A model generated the notes under the pieces. That model ran no database searches. It had not been told where the DNA came from and was given only the letters and a program-made list of their open reading frames with translations. A DNA stretch of 64,000 nucleotides from Betaproteobacteria bacterium MOLA814 (GTDB lineage Bacteria; Pseudomonadota; Gammaproteobacteria; Burkholderiales; Burkholderiaceae_C), in assembly GCA_000496475.1 (NCBI GenBank), contig AYMW01000003.1, forward strand, positions 94,475 through 158,474, written 5' to 3'. How positions within the stretch are numbered: position 1 is the first letter of the stretch; the number at the start of each line of letters is the position of its first letter. Below are positions 26,722-35,683 of this stretch, one piece after another. The translations under genes were made by a program, and so were the position numbers.

Positions 26722-26932
26722 AGATAGGCTCCCAACATACATGCTGCACGGCTGTGGCTTTTACCCTCTTGTACACAACAGAGGCTTTGGCGAACACCAA
26801 CACATACTAATGTTTAAATGCGTCACCCGTATGGTCATAGTGGTCACCTTGGCGGCAACGCTGTGTTCGGGCCAGCCCTACACTCATGTGATTGATACAT
26901 AGAGGCTTTGGCCTCATTTTGAAAGTCCCCAC

Positions 26933-28063
26933 ATGACATCCCCTACCCAAGGCTTACAGCTCACCTCTACCGTTCATGACAACGGCACCTTACATATTGC
27001 GGTTCAGCACCAAACCCTCGCACAACCCGCACACGATGAGGTGGTGATTGAGGTACAGGCCACACCACTGAACCCATCAGACATAGGTCTTCTATGCGGT
27101 GCTGCAGACATGTCTACCGCAGTTAACCAGCCCGGACAACGTGCCATCAGCGCCCAGATACCAGAACGTGCCATGCCTGCCATGGCAGGACGAATGAACC
27201 AAGCCTTGCCTGTGGGCAATGAAGGTGCGGGACGCGTGGTTGCCGCCGGAAATTCTGAAGCGGCACAAGCCCTGATGGGCAAGACTGTAGCCGTCTTGGC
27301 TGGTGGCATGTATGCCCAATACCGTATCGTCAAGGCAGGCGATTGTTTGTTATTGCCCGATGGCATCACGCCAGCCCAAGGGGCTTCATGTTTTGTCAAC
27401 CCACTAACCGCGCTGGGCTTTGTGGAGACCATGAAGCGCGAGGGTCACACCGCCATGGTTCACACGGCCGCGGCGTCCAACCTAGGACAAATGCTCAACA
27501 AAATTTGTCTCGCCGATGGCATAGACCTGGTCAATATCGTTAGGCAACCTGCCCAAGCCGAATTGCTAAGAAGTCTAGGTGCCCGCTACGTGTGCGACAG
27601 CAGCGCAGCGAGCTTTATGGAGGACCTCACAGCCGCCATGATTGCCACAGGCGCCACCATTGGCTTTGATGCCACCGGCGGGGGCACGTTGACCAACCAC
27701 ATTTTGCGTGCCATGGAAGCGGCATTAAGCCAAGACGCGTCGACCTACAGCCGCTACGGCTCATCCGTTAAAAAGCAGGTGTACGTGTATGGCAACTTGG
27801 ACCTGAGCCCCACACAACTGACACGCAGCTACGGCATGGCGTGGTCTGTTGGTGGCTGGTTGGTGTTCCCATACCTGCAGCAACTGGGCGAAGACACCAA
27901 TATCGCGTTGCGCAAACGCGTTGTGGACGAACTCACCACCACATTTGCCAGCCATTACGCACAAGAAATCAGCTTGAGTGAGGTGGTGGATTTAACGCAA
28001 GCTGAGGCCTACTACCAGCGCGCAACCAGCAGCAAGTTTTTGATCAACCCCAGCAAGGGCTGA
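26933..28063 (+). CDS. MDR-superfamily (zinc-type alcohol dehydrogenase-like) oxidoreductase
   Basis: 376 residues. The N-terminal GroES-like fold shows DEVVIEVQATPLNPSDIGLL (about residues 36-55) and LPVGNEGAGRVVAAGNSEAA. The Rossmann domain starts near FVNPLTALGFVETMKREGHT with the cofactor loop VHTAAASNLGQMLNKICLAD. There are no Cys/His ligands in the catalytic-zinc positions, so this is a zinc-free quinone reductase/enoyl reductase-like member, probably NADPH-dependent. SDIGLLCGAADMSTAV is longer than in crotonyl-CoA reductases. It stands alone on the plus strand inside the acyl-CoA region and may reduce an enoyl-CoA or enone intermediate. That assignment is inference. Confidence 0.85.
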   Translation: MTSPTQGLQLTSTVHDNGTLHIAVQHQTLAQPAHDEVVIEVQATPLNPSDIGLLCGAADMSTAVNQPGQRAISAQIPERAMPAMAGRMNQALPVGNEGAGRVVAAGNSEAAQALMGKTVAVLAGGMYAQYRIVKAGDCLLLPDGITPAQGASCFVNPLTALGFVETMKREGHTAMVHTAAASNLGQMLNKICLADGIDLVNIVRQPAQAELLRSLGARYVCDSSAASFMEDLTAAMIATGATIGFDATGGGTLTNHILRAMEAALSQDASTYSRYGSSVKKQVYVYGNLDLSPTQLTRSYGMAWSVGGWLVFPYLQQLGEDTNIALRKRVVDELTTTFASHYAQEISLSEVVDLTQAEAYYQRATSSKFLINPSKG

Positions 28064-28494
28064 ACCAGGCCGCATCAAGGCAAGCCACACGCGTTCCCTC
28101 TGCAGGTGGCAGTCCAGCGCACCAGCCATGGTCACGTTTGCATGCCCCTGCCCCGAGCAACTTTGGCAGAGTTGCCGAGGGCGTCTCAGCTGTTTGACCT
28201 CGGGGCCAACGACCTGCCCTGGGTGTAGGGCTCGCTCATCGGCATAGGGGCGGTCGGTAGCGCGGGCGCCGTGCGTACGCCGGTTCAACACTGCAGCCAA
28301 ACGGGCCGACGCTGTGAACAAGCTTGGGGACACGCTGCTGGATCGGTTGTGGCATTCGCATGCTGTGCATACCGGATGTGAGCGGCTAGCCCCAAAACGC
28401 GCGAGCGCGGCCAAGTCAAACTTGGCTAACGACCATGCACCTAGCCCATTAACCTCGTAGCACCAAACCAAGTTGTCAGTTTGTTCCCAGCCAC
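28064..28494. other. 431-base gap with no intact gene; possible decayed coding sequence
   Basis: No credible gene is seen. The plus frame from ATG at about 28140 reads 28 codons ending LFDLGANDLPWV before a TAG, then continues GSLIGIGAVGSAGAV. This is protein-like, but it is followed by further stops. A 171-residue minus-strand frame (27992-28507) overlaps both neighbours and has no recognisable motif. The stretch looks like remnants of one or more genes between two convergent units (MDR gene and ligase 3). Confidence 0.4.
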
Positions 28495-30027
28495 TCAGCT
28501 TGGCCAATACCGCGCACGCACCAGTTGTTTGTAGAGCTTACCCGTTGGGTGACGAGGCAGTGCGGGCTCAAAGTCAATGCTTTTGGGACACTTGTAACCG
28601 GCCAAATGCGCTGTGCAATAGGCCAGTAGTTCTGCCACCAACGCTGGCCCGGCATCGGTTTCAACTAACAACTGCACCACTGCCTTCACATCCTCCCCAA
28701 AGTCATCGCTGGGCACGCCAATCACCGCTACATCGGCTACCGCAGGATGGCCGATGAGAATGGCTTCAATTTCTTGCGGGTAAATATTGACGCCGCCTGA
28801 GATGATCATGAAAGCACGCCTGTCTACCAGCGTCAGGTAGCCCTGGTGGTCAACTTTGCCAATGTCACCCAAGGTTGACCAGCCCAAACTGTTGCGGGTT
28901 TGGGCCGTTCGCTCAGGGTCGTTGTGGTACGTAAACTCAGGGCCTTCTGAAAAATAAACCAACCCAGTTTCACCCACCGCAAGCTCCAACCCGTCTTCGT
29001 CACAGACGTGCAGCACACCCAATGAAGCCCGCCCCACTGAGCCCGGATAAGCCAACCATTCTTGCGGCGTGATGGCACAAAAACCATTGTTTTCTGTGCC
29101 CGCGTAGTACTCATGAATGATGGGGCCCCACCACGCCAGCATGCGCTGCTTGATGGCCACCGGACATGGTGCGGCTGCATGCACTGCCATGGTCATGGAC
29201 GACAAGTCGAATCGGGTTCGCACCGCATCAGGCAGCTTCAGCATGCGCACAAACATGGTGGGCACCCACTGACTGTGGGTAATACGGTGCTGTTCGATCA
29301 ACTGCAGCGCTGCTTCAGCATCGAAATGGCCCATGACAAACACACTGCCGCCCAGCTTGATAACCGACATGCAGTGACGCAGTGGCGCTGCGTGGTACAG
29401 CGGCGCCGGCGACAGGTAACGGCTGTGGCGACCGTAATCAAACAAGGCGCCAAGCAAATCCACTAGCAATGTCGGCGTACCAACTGGTGTTGAAGGCATG
29501 GGCCATTTCACGCCCTTGGGCTTACCCGTTGTTCCCGAAGAGTACAACATGTCCAAGCCTTGTAATGGGTCTGCAATGGGAGCTGTCGATGCGTTGTCTA
29601 CAGCCGACTCCCAAGGCTCAAAACCGGGCACACGCTCGCCGACGCTGAAGCACCGCAGGTCCTGCGGCAACAGCGCCCGAAGTTGCACCAACAATGCACC
29701 CAAGTCACTGGACACGACCAGCAAGCGCGCACCGCAGTCTTTAACAATGTAGGCAATGTCTTGAGCCAGCAAGCGTGTGCTGATGGTTGTGTAGTACACA
29801 CCAGCTCTGTCGCCACCAAAGCATGCCTCCACAAGCCGGCGGTGGTTTTTCATGAGCACCGCAATATGACCGCCACTGGCCACACCGCAGCTGCGCAACA
29901 CTTGCGCAACTTGGTTGGCACGGCTGTCTAGCTGGCCAAAACTGACAGACTCCCCGGTCTCGCACATGTGAAAAGCCAGCCGGTCTTCGTCGCGAGGCTG
30001 TGGGTTCATGGGAAAGAGTAAGTTCAT
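28495..30027 (-). CDS. AMP-dependent acyl-CoA synthetase (ligase 3)
   Basis: 510 residues from the ATG at 30027 (MNLLFPMNPQ) with AGAGGG 8 bases upstream. A TTG two codons earlier also keeps the frame. Motifs are LDMLYSSGTTGKPKGVKWPM (about residues 158-177), HEYYAGTENNGFCAITPQEW, GWSTLGDIGKVDHQGYLTLV, DRRAFMIISGGVNIYPQEIE and PRHPTGKLYKQLVRARYW with the catalytic Lys. The YYAGTE and KWPM variants resemble the steroid/cyclic-acid CoA ligase branch of the ANL superfamily; that link is only an impression. It is the last gene of the five-gene minus-strand operon that begins with the P450. Confidence 0.92.
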   Translation of the reverse strand: MNLLFPMNPQPRDEDRLAFHMCETGESVSFGQLDSRANQVAQVLRSCGVASGGHIAVLMKNHRRLVEACFGGDRAGVYYTTISTRLLAQDIAYIVKDCGARLLVVSSDLGALLVQLRALLPQDLRCFSVGERVPGFEPWESAVDNASTAPIADPLQGLDMLYSSGTTGKPKGVKWPMPSTPVGTPTLLVDLLGALFDYGRHSRYLSPAPLYHAAPLRHCMSVIKLGGSVFVMGHFDAEAALQLIEQHRITHSQWVPTMFVRMLKLPDAVRTRFDLSSMTMAVHAAAPCPVAIKQRMLAWWGPIIHEYYAGTENNGFCAITPQEWLAYPGSVGRASLGVLHVCDEDGLELAVGETGLVYFSEGPEFTYHNDPERTAQTRNSLGWSTLGDIGKVDHQGYLTLVDRRAFMIISGGVNIYPQEIEAILIGHPAVADVAVIGVPSDDFGEDVKAVVQLLVETDAGPALVAELLAYCTAHLAGYKCPKSIDFEPALPRHPTGKLYKQLVRARYWPS

Positions 30028-30073
30028 GGCCAATGCCCTCTTTGGTTGCGCGTGTAATGGGGTGTATGAACGC

Positions 30074-31237
30074 TTATGGCGTCACGCCTGAGCGACGCAA
30101 GTCCTTGGCAATACGCTCCAACAGCATTTCAGTTGAACCGTCTGTGAGCGATGCAACTTGTGCGCCCGCTAGGTGGCGCATAAAAGGATATTCCTCTCGC
30201 AGACCCTCAGCCCCCATGGCGTGCATGAGTGCGGCAATGTGTCGCCCCGCCATTCGCGTAGCAAACACCTTGGCATGGGCCGCGCTGGTTTGCGCATCAA
30301 CGTTGCGGTTCAAACTGTCACAAGCCAAAGCGACCAACTGGCGAGCAGCTGCTACATCGACCGCAGCGTCGGCCAATGCCCAGCGCCAACCTTGGTGGCT
30401 ATGCAATGGCTGCCCAAAACTATGACGCTCATCGCCATAGACGTTGGCCACGCGCAAGCACTCGGCCACCATGGCACAGCACATCGATGCGACATACGTG
30501 CGCGCGCCGTTGATTGAGTTCATGGCGGCTTTAAAAGCCTGTCCTGGCGGGTACAGCAATTCGTCTGCATGTGCCTGGTAGCCCTGCAATGTAAAGCCGC
30601 CAGAGTTCAGACCGCGCGTGGCCGTGGTGTCGCTGCGTAGGCCTCGTACAAAACCGTCACGCTGCCCATCAATGACAAAGGCAGCAATGCCTTGTGCGCC
30701 CCCTCCAGGCTCGGTTTGCGCGTACAACACGATCACGTCGGCATGGGTGGCATTGATAATCCAAGCCTTGTCGCCGTCTATTTGCCAGGCGTCACCCACC
30801 CGTTGAGCGCGGGTGGTGATGGCAGAAAAATCTGAACCCACGCCTGGCTCTGTCAACGCAGTACAACCGGTGCGTCGTCCGGCCAACAAATCAGGCACGT
30901 AGCGCATGGCCAGGTCAGGTGCCCCATGGACACTGAGGTCTTGGGCAATGTTGTGCGTGTTGATCAGCGACATGGCCAAGCCAAAGTCTGCCCCAGCCAA
31001 CATGCCAGCAATGTGGCTTTTACAAGAGAATGACAGGCCTTTACCACCCAGGGGCACAGCCACCTGCAAGCCGAGCAAACCGGCATCAGACGCAGCTTTC
31101 AGCACGTCATGCGAACCGCCCACACCTTGTGCCCACTTGGCCGCATGTGGGCGAACATGCGCGTCAACAAACGCAGCTGCCGCATCGATAGAGACTTGTT
31201 CGTGTGCCGACCAAGTTGGCTGCAAGCCGTCAGACAT
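30074..31237 (-). CDS. Acyl-CoA dehydrogenase family protein
   Basis: 387 residues from the ATG at 31237, which overlaps the stop of ligase 4 by 8 bases. The frame is open 37 codons upstream, inside ligase 4. Flavin/substrate motifs are TGCTALTEPGVGSDFSAITT (about residues 121-140) and DKAWIINATHADVIVLYAQ; the C-terminal half includes GDERHSFGQPLHSHQGWRW and MGAEGLREEYPFMRHLAGAQ. At the usual catalytic site (YEGT in short- and medium-chain enzymes) the sequence is LTDGSTEMLLERIAKDL. The expected Glu is replaced by Asp, so the base may differ, as in some sterol- or branched-acid dehydrogenases. It probably forms the enoyl-CoA in the operon's pathway. Confidence 0.9.
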   Translation of the reverse strand: MSDGLQPTWSAHEQVSIDAAAAFVDAHVRPHAAKWAQGVGGSHDVLKAASDAGLLGLQVAVPLGGKGLSFSCKSHIAGMLAGADFGLAMSLINTHNIAQDLSVHGAPDLAMRYVPDLLAGRRTGCTALTEPGVGSDFSAITTRAQRVGDAWQIDGDKAWIINATHADVIVLYAQTEPGGGAQGIAAFVIDGQRDGFVRGLRSDTTATRGLNSGGFTLQGYQAHADELLYPPGQAFKAAMNSINGARTYVASMCCAMVAECLRVANVYGDERHSFGQPLHSHQGWRWALADAAVDVAAARQLVALACDSLNRNVDAQTSAAHAKVFATRMAGRHIAALMHAMGAEGLREEYPFMRHLAGAQVASLTDGSTEMLLERIAKDLRRSGVTP

Positions 31238-32786
31238 CTGTCGCACCCTCGTAAGCCAAACGCAACTCACGCTTAAGCACCTTACCCAGTGCATTGCGCG
31301 GGAACGATTCACGCCACTCCAGCGCAGTGATACGTTGGTGTTTGGCAAGGCGCTCGTTACACCACACTATTAAATCGTCACTTGGTATCTCAATACCCGT
31401 CTTACGAATGACCAACGCAAGAGGCGTCTCCCCCCACTTGGGGTGCGCAATACCAATCACTGTGCAATCCAATACGCCGGGGTGTGTGCCAATAATGGCT
31501 TCAATATCAGCAGGAAACACATTAAAACCACCAGAGATGATCATGTCTTTTTTTCTATCAACCAAGATCAAAAAACCGTCTTCGTCAAGGTAGCCAATAT
31601 CGCCAGACCTAACAAATGTACGCCCGCGCTCGTCCTTCCACACCATGGCTTCGGTCGCATCTGGGCGGCCGTGGTAACGGCTCAGCATGCCCGCGCCGTA
31701 CCCCGCAATTTCACCCACCTCACCTGCTGCCAGCACGTCACCGTCGTCATTGAGTATGCGCACATCAAAGCCCAGCACTGGTGTGCCAACGGTGTGGAAC
31801 TTGTCCTCAGGACTGCTTGGCTTGAGCATGGTTGAAAAACCCTCGCTAAAACCATACAACTCATAGAGAACGGGGCCAAACAGCGCGATGGCTTTTCGCT
31901 TGGTATCGCGGCGCAACGGCGAGCCTGCGCACAGCACCACTTCTAAATTGGTGGCAGCGTTGGTCCTGCGAGGTGGCATCTCCAACACGGCTATAAATTG
32001 GGCCGGCACCATAAAGGTGTGGGTAATGTGTTCGTTGTCTAAGGCATCTAAAAATGCGCCAGGGTCAAAGCTGGGCATCACCACGCAAGTACCGCCCGCA
32101 AACAACACAGGCAGCATCATGAGCCAAGTGCCGTTGGAGTACAACGAGGTTGTTGTGAGGGCTCGGCTGTGATCCCTAAAACCCATTTCTATGGCGTTAG
32201 ACACGGCCCAATGGCTGCGGGCTCTGTGGGCTTGAACTATGCCTTTTGGCAAGCCAGTCGTGCCAGAGCTGTAAATGATATTGAAGTCATCTTCGGGCTG
32301 GTAGGTAACTTTTGGCGTGTCTATGGAGACACCAGACAGCCAATCCTCATATGGCCGCCAACCATCGCTATACCCGTGCACCACTATCCAGTGGTCAGCC
32401 GCGACGCCTGCCAGTTGTCCCCGCTGTTGGTCAAGACGCTCTATGTACTCTGGGCTGGCGATGATGACACTGGCACCACTGTCTAACAACAGATGGCCCA
32501 TTTGATCCGCGGTTAGCAGACCAGAGATGGGCACCACGCACGCACCAGACTTCACAACGCCGAACATCACCTCAAGGATGTCGACGCTGTTGCCCATCAG
32601 CACACCGACCTTGTCGCCTTTTGCAATACCCATGGCCAGCAGTCGGTTGGCCACACGGTTCATGTTGGCGTTGAAGTCCCGCCACACGCGTCTGACGTCA
32701 CCACACACAACGGCCTCTTGCGTGGCCCTATCCCGACCATGGCGGGTAAAAATATCGGGAATGTATATGTGAGCGTGATCCAGCAT
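31230..32786 (-). CDS. AMP-dependent acyl-CoA synthetase (ligase 4)
   Basis: 518 residues. P-loop FNIIYSSGTTGLPKGIVQAH (about residues 168-187), then LYELYGFSEGFSTMLKPSSP, FVRSGDIGYLDEDGFLILVD, RKKDMIISGGFNVFPADIEA and the catalytic-Lys end FPRNALGKVLKRELRLAYEG. It overlaps the downstream acyl-CoA dehydrogenase by 8 bases and follows the thiolase by only 9 bases, so these three are tightly coupled in one operon. It is typical of ligases acting on medium-chain, aromatic or cyclic acids; the specific acid cannot be read from sequence. The start MLDHAHIYIPDIFTRHGRD agrees with the family's N-terminus. Confidence 0.93.
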   Translation of the reverse strand: MLDHAHIYIPDIFTRHGRDRATQEAVVCGDVRRVWRDFNANMNRVANRLLAMGIAKGDKVGVLMGNSVDILEVMFGVVKSGACVVPISGLLTADQMGHLLLDSGASVIIASPEYIERLDQQRGQLAGVAADHWIVVHGYSDGWRPYEDWLSGVSIDTPKVTYQPEDDFNIIYSSGTTGLPKGIVQAHRARSHWAVSNAIEMGFRDHSRALTTTSLYSNGTWLMMLPVLFAGGTCVVMPSFDPGAFLDALDNEHITHTFMVPAQFIAVLEMPPRRTNAATNLEVVLCAGSPLRRDTKRKAIALFGPVLYELYGFSEGFSTMLKPSSPEDKFHTVGTPVLGFDVRILNDDGDVLAAGEVGEIAGYGAGMLSRYHGRPDATEAMVWKDERGRTFVRSGDIGYLDEDGFLILVDRKKDMIISGGFNVFPADIEAIIGTHPGVLDCTVIGIAHPKWGETPLALVIRKTGIEIPSDDLIVWCNERLAKHQRITALEWRESFPRNALGKVLKRELRLAYEGATDV

Positions 32787-32795
32787 GGTGACTCT

Positions 32796-34055
32796 TCAGC
32801 TGCGGTGGCGTTGCAAAATTGTGATCGCGCAAGCCGCCTCGTCGAATCCGATGACGCCCCCACCGTTCTCTGCCATTGCAATGTCAGCATGTCTGGCTTG
32901 GCGCTCGCCAGCTTCGCCACGCAACTGCGTTGACAACTCATACAACATAGACAAACCCGTGGCGCCGACTGGATGTCCTTTTGAGACCAGCCCACCCGAC
33001 AAGTTGATGGGGCGCTCGCCAGCAATCGTCGTTGCGCCACTGGCCACGTAATTGCCGCCCTGACCGATTGGGCAAAAGCCCAGCATTTCGGCTTGGTACA
33101 GCTCACAAAAAGAGGTTGCATCATGAACCTCTGCCAGTTGAATGTCCTGCGGGGTCAAGCCGGCTTGTTGGTAGGCACGTTGGGCTGCAACATGGGCCAA
33201 ACTCACCTCGTCTAACGCGCGGTACTTACCGCCGGTAAGCACGCTGGCGCGAACAGCAACAGCCCGCTCTTGGACGGCCATGGGTTGCTGGCGCAGCCAC
33301 TCGCCAGAACACACCAGGGCAGCAGCAGCCCCATCTCCAATGGGCGAGCACATGCTTCTGGTCAGCGGCCAACTCACCATGCGGTCGTCTAGTGCTTGCT
33401 GCTGCGACACTTCAAACCGGTATTGCGCTTTGGGGTTAAGCGCACCCATGGCATGGTTCTTTGACGCAGCAAACGCAATTTGCTCACGGGTGCTGCCGTG
33501 ATGCTTCATGTGGTAGGCGGCTTGCATGGCGTAGGTATCCATAAACAACGTGCCACCCTCGCCGCCAGTGTCAAAAGGTTTGCCTGCCGCCTCACCAGCG
33601 GCACGGTAATAGGCACGCCATTCTTCAGGGTCACACTGATCAATGCCACCCTCAAAAATCTCCAGCGTCTTAGCGGGGTCATTGGGCACAAAGGTTTTCT
33701 CCACACCGATGGCCAAAGACACCTGCGTATGCCCACTCACAACATCACGTACGGCGCCTTGAAACGCCATACTGGCAGTTGCACAGCCGCCCTCCACATT
33801 GATCATGCCCACGCGTTCAGGAAACAAACCATCGCGTACCAATGGCGTAAAACACACTTGCCCACGTATGTTGCGCTGCCCCCAACTGCCCATACCGCAA
33901 TTGCCAAACCAAGCTTGCTCAATCTGTTCACCATCAAACAAGCCCGCATCGGCCAGCAGTTCGCTATAAACCTCTCGGGTCAGATCTTTAAAGCTGCTGC
34001 CTGGACGCTTGCCGAAGGTGGTGCAAGCGACGCCAACAATAAATGCATTGGTCAT
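32796..34055 (-). CDS. Thiolase-family protein (SCP2/lipid-transfer type)
   Basis: 419 residues from the ATG at 34055 (MTNAFIVGVACTTFGKRPGS) with AGGAAA 8 bases upstream. The nucleophilic Cys is in NVEGGCATASMAFQGAVRDV (about residues 82-101). The second active-site region is AEVHDATSFCELYQAEMLG, and the catalytic His is in SGGLVSKGHPVGATGLSMLY (about 365-384). Such SCP2-type thiolases cleave 3-ketoacyl-CoAs, or carry out retro-aldol removal of branched side chains when paired with a DUF35 partner. No DUF35 gene is visible here, which favours an ordinary thiolytic role. It is 57 bases downstream of the P450 and 9 bases upstream of ligase 4. Confidence 0.92.
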   Translation of the reverse strand: MTNAFIVGVACTTFGKRPGSSFKDLTREVYSELLADAGLFDGEQIEQAWFGNCGMGSWGQRNIRGQVCFTPLVRDGLFPERVGMINVEGGCATASMAFQGAVRDVVSGHTQVSLAIGVEKTFVPNDPAKTLEIFEGGIDQCDPEEWRAYYRAAGEAAGKPFDTGGEGGTLFMDTYAMQAAYHMKHHGSTREQIAFAASKNHAMGALNPKAQYRFEVSQQQALDDRMVSWPLTRSMCSPIGDGAAAALVCSGEWLRQQPMAVQERAVAVRASVLTGGKYRALDEVSLAHVAAQRAYQQAGLTPQDIQLAEVHDATSFCELYQAEMLGFCPIGQGGNYVASGATTIAGERPINLSGGLVSKGHPVGATGLSMLYELSTQLRGEAGERQARHADIAMAENGGGVIGFDEAACAITILQRHRS

Positions 34056-34112
34056 CAATTTTTTCCTGGTTAAACGGTTGTCGCCATACAAGCTCTCAGT
34101 TGAAACGTTGTG

Positions 34113-35342
34113 TCATGCCGTGGATAGATGTGCCACGCGCATGCTGAGGCGGGTTGGGCCTCGCATCACCATGGCGTCAAGCCAATCAATGGCTTGATCT
34201 TCTGATCCATCCAACTGCCAGTCGCCAAAACGCGCCACCATGGCTTGGAGGCACACCTGCGCTTCCAACCTGGCCAGCGGGGCACCCAGGCAAAAGTGAA
34301 TGCCTTGGCCAAAGCTTAAATGGCGGTTTGGGGTGCGTCCAATGTCCAAAGCATGTGGACGGTCAAAGACCAATGGGTCTCTGTTTGCGGCGCCCACCAT
34401 GGCAAATATACGGTCACCCTGTTTAAGATTCTTGCCGCCCCAAGACAGGTTCTCAGTGACCACTCTGGCAATGCTGTTGGACGGACCATCAAATCGTAAA
34501 AATTCTTCTACAGCGGACTTGATGAGTAGCGGCTCGTCTCGCAGGCGCTGCAACTCACTTGGGTTGGCCAACAAAGCCGCCACCGAGCTGCCAAGCAGAC
34601 TGGTTGTGGTCTCATGGCCGCCAAATAAAATCAGCAGGCACATGGCTACCAACTCGTCTTCGCCCAACTTACCCTCAGCGTCTTCGGCAGCCATCATCAT
34701 GCTGATCACATCGTCGGTGGGCTCTAAGCGGCGCTGCTCAATGTGCCCGCGCAAATAAGCGCTGAGGTGGTCGGCACCGTCACGCGCACGCTGGTATTTG
34801 TTAGGCACACCTCGCGCGGTGCCTATAAAAGTTCGCAGGCCGTCAGACCACAGCTTAATGGCCGGGAAGTCACTTCTAGGCAGACCGAGCATGTCCAAAA
34901 TGACGTAAGCAGGGAGCAACGCAGCCACATCTTCCACAAAGTCAAAAGCCACACCTGCATGGGCTTGGTCTAGCAAGTCAACCACAATGGTTTCGATACT
35001 CGGACGCATGTCCTGGACCAATTTGGGTGAAATAACAGGGTTCATCATGCGTCGCAGTCTGGTGTGATCTGGAGGCGACTTAAACACCAACCACTCATTG
35101 AGGTAGCGCATAACGCCACTCAAAATTTCGCGACGCTCGTCTTTTAATGACTCATAAAAGGGGCGCAGACGGTCTGAAGACAACTCGGGCTTGGTCATGG
35201 CCAACTTGACATCGTCATAGCGGGTAATCAACCAAGCGTCGACTGCCGGACACCAATGAACCGGGTCGTGCGCTTGCAAATGTGCCAGCGCAGGATAGGG
35301 ATTACGCCTGATGGCCGAGTCAGTTGGATCGTACAAAACCAT
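34113..35342 (-). CDS. Cytochrome P450
   Basis: 409 residues from the ATG at 35342 (MVLYDPTDSAIRRNPYPALA), which has AAGGGG 9 bases upstream and fits soluble bacterial P450s. I-helix oxygen-activating motif ILFGGHETTTSLLGSS is near residue 235; the K-helix ExxR is in AVEEFLRFDGP; the heme-thiolate loop is LSFGQGIHFCLGAPLARLEA with the ligand Cys near 350. These are CYP class I features, so ferredoxin and reductase partners are expected but none is encoded nearby. It is the first gene of the five-gene acyl-CoA operon and probably hydroxylates the substrate or an early intermediate. The frame is open 80 codons further upstream, including a hydrophobic stretch. Confidence 0.93.
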   Translation of the reverse strand: MVLYDPTDSAIRRNPYPALAHLQAHDPVHWCPAVDAWLITRYDDVKLAMTKPELSSDRLRPFYESLKDERREILSGVMRYLNEWLVFKSPPDHTRLRRMMNPVISPKLVQDMRPSIETIVVDLLDQAHAGVAFDFVEDVAALLPAYVILDMLGLPRSDFPAIKLWSDGLRTFIGTARGVPNKYQRARDGADHLSAYLRGHIEQRRLEPTDDVISMMMAAEDAEGKLGEDELVAMCLLILFGGHETTTSLLGSSVAALLANPSELQRLRDEPLLIKSAVEEFLRFDGPSNSIARVVTENLSWGGKNLKQGDRIFAMVGAANRDPLVFDRPHALDIGRTPNRHLSFGQGIHFCLGAPLARLEAQVCLQAMVARFGDWQLDGSEDQAIDWLDAMVMRGPTRLSMRVAHLSTA

Positions 35343-35683
35343 TGCAGCTTGCCCCTTGATTGCCGGTCGACTCACAAACGCCAACCATCTCAAAATACTA
35401 GCGCCATTGCTGTGCGGGGAAAGTCTTGTAAAAGACAGCAACCAGCAAACCCCAGAAACAAGTAGGGCTATTTCCATCAACATGGTCGATAGGCAACAGG
35501 CCAAACGCAAACGCCACAACCCAGCGCAGGCCTCACACAAGCTGTGGCGCAGCTTGCTCGTTTGTGCAGCCACATGACGCATAGAAGACAGGTCATTGGT
35601 AGTTGTCCTAGGTGATCAATGTGCAATGCAACCTAGACTTTGTGCATGCGCAGTATTGCTGCTGCTAACAAGGAGATTGTGAT
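35343..35683. promoter_or_regulatory. Divergent control region between the P450 operon and the Liv-type operon
   Basis: 341 bases without an established gene. The first 240 bases continue the P450 frame upstream (to ATG 35582), including a hydrophobic stretch, but no ribosome binding site precedes that ATG. The final part carries AAGGAG (35670-35675), the ribosome binding site of livG. No clear -35/-10 pair or operator stands out. Confidence 0.4.

Noticed and set aside
26902-26920. GAGGC-TTTG-GCCTC hairpin as a terminator
   Set aside because: The stem is only 5 bp, the T run is short (ATTTT) and it sits just before a gene start rather than after a gene end.
27992-28507. 171-codon minus-strand frame covering the gap between the MDR gene and ligase 3
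   Set aside because: It overlaps both real genes, and its translation shows no domain-like pattern.
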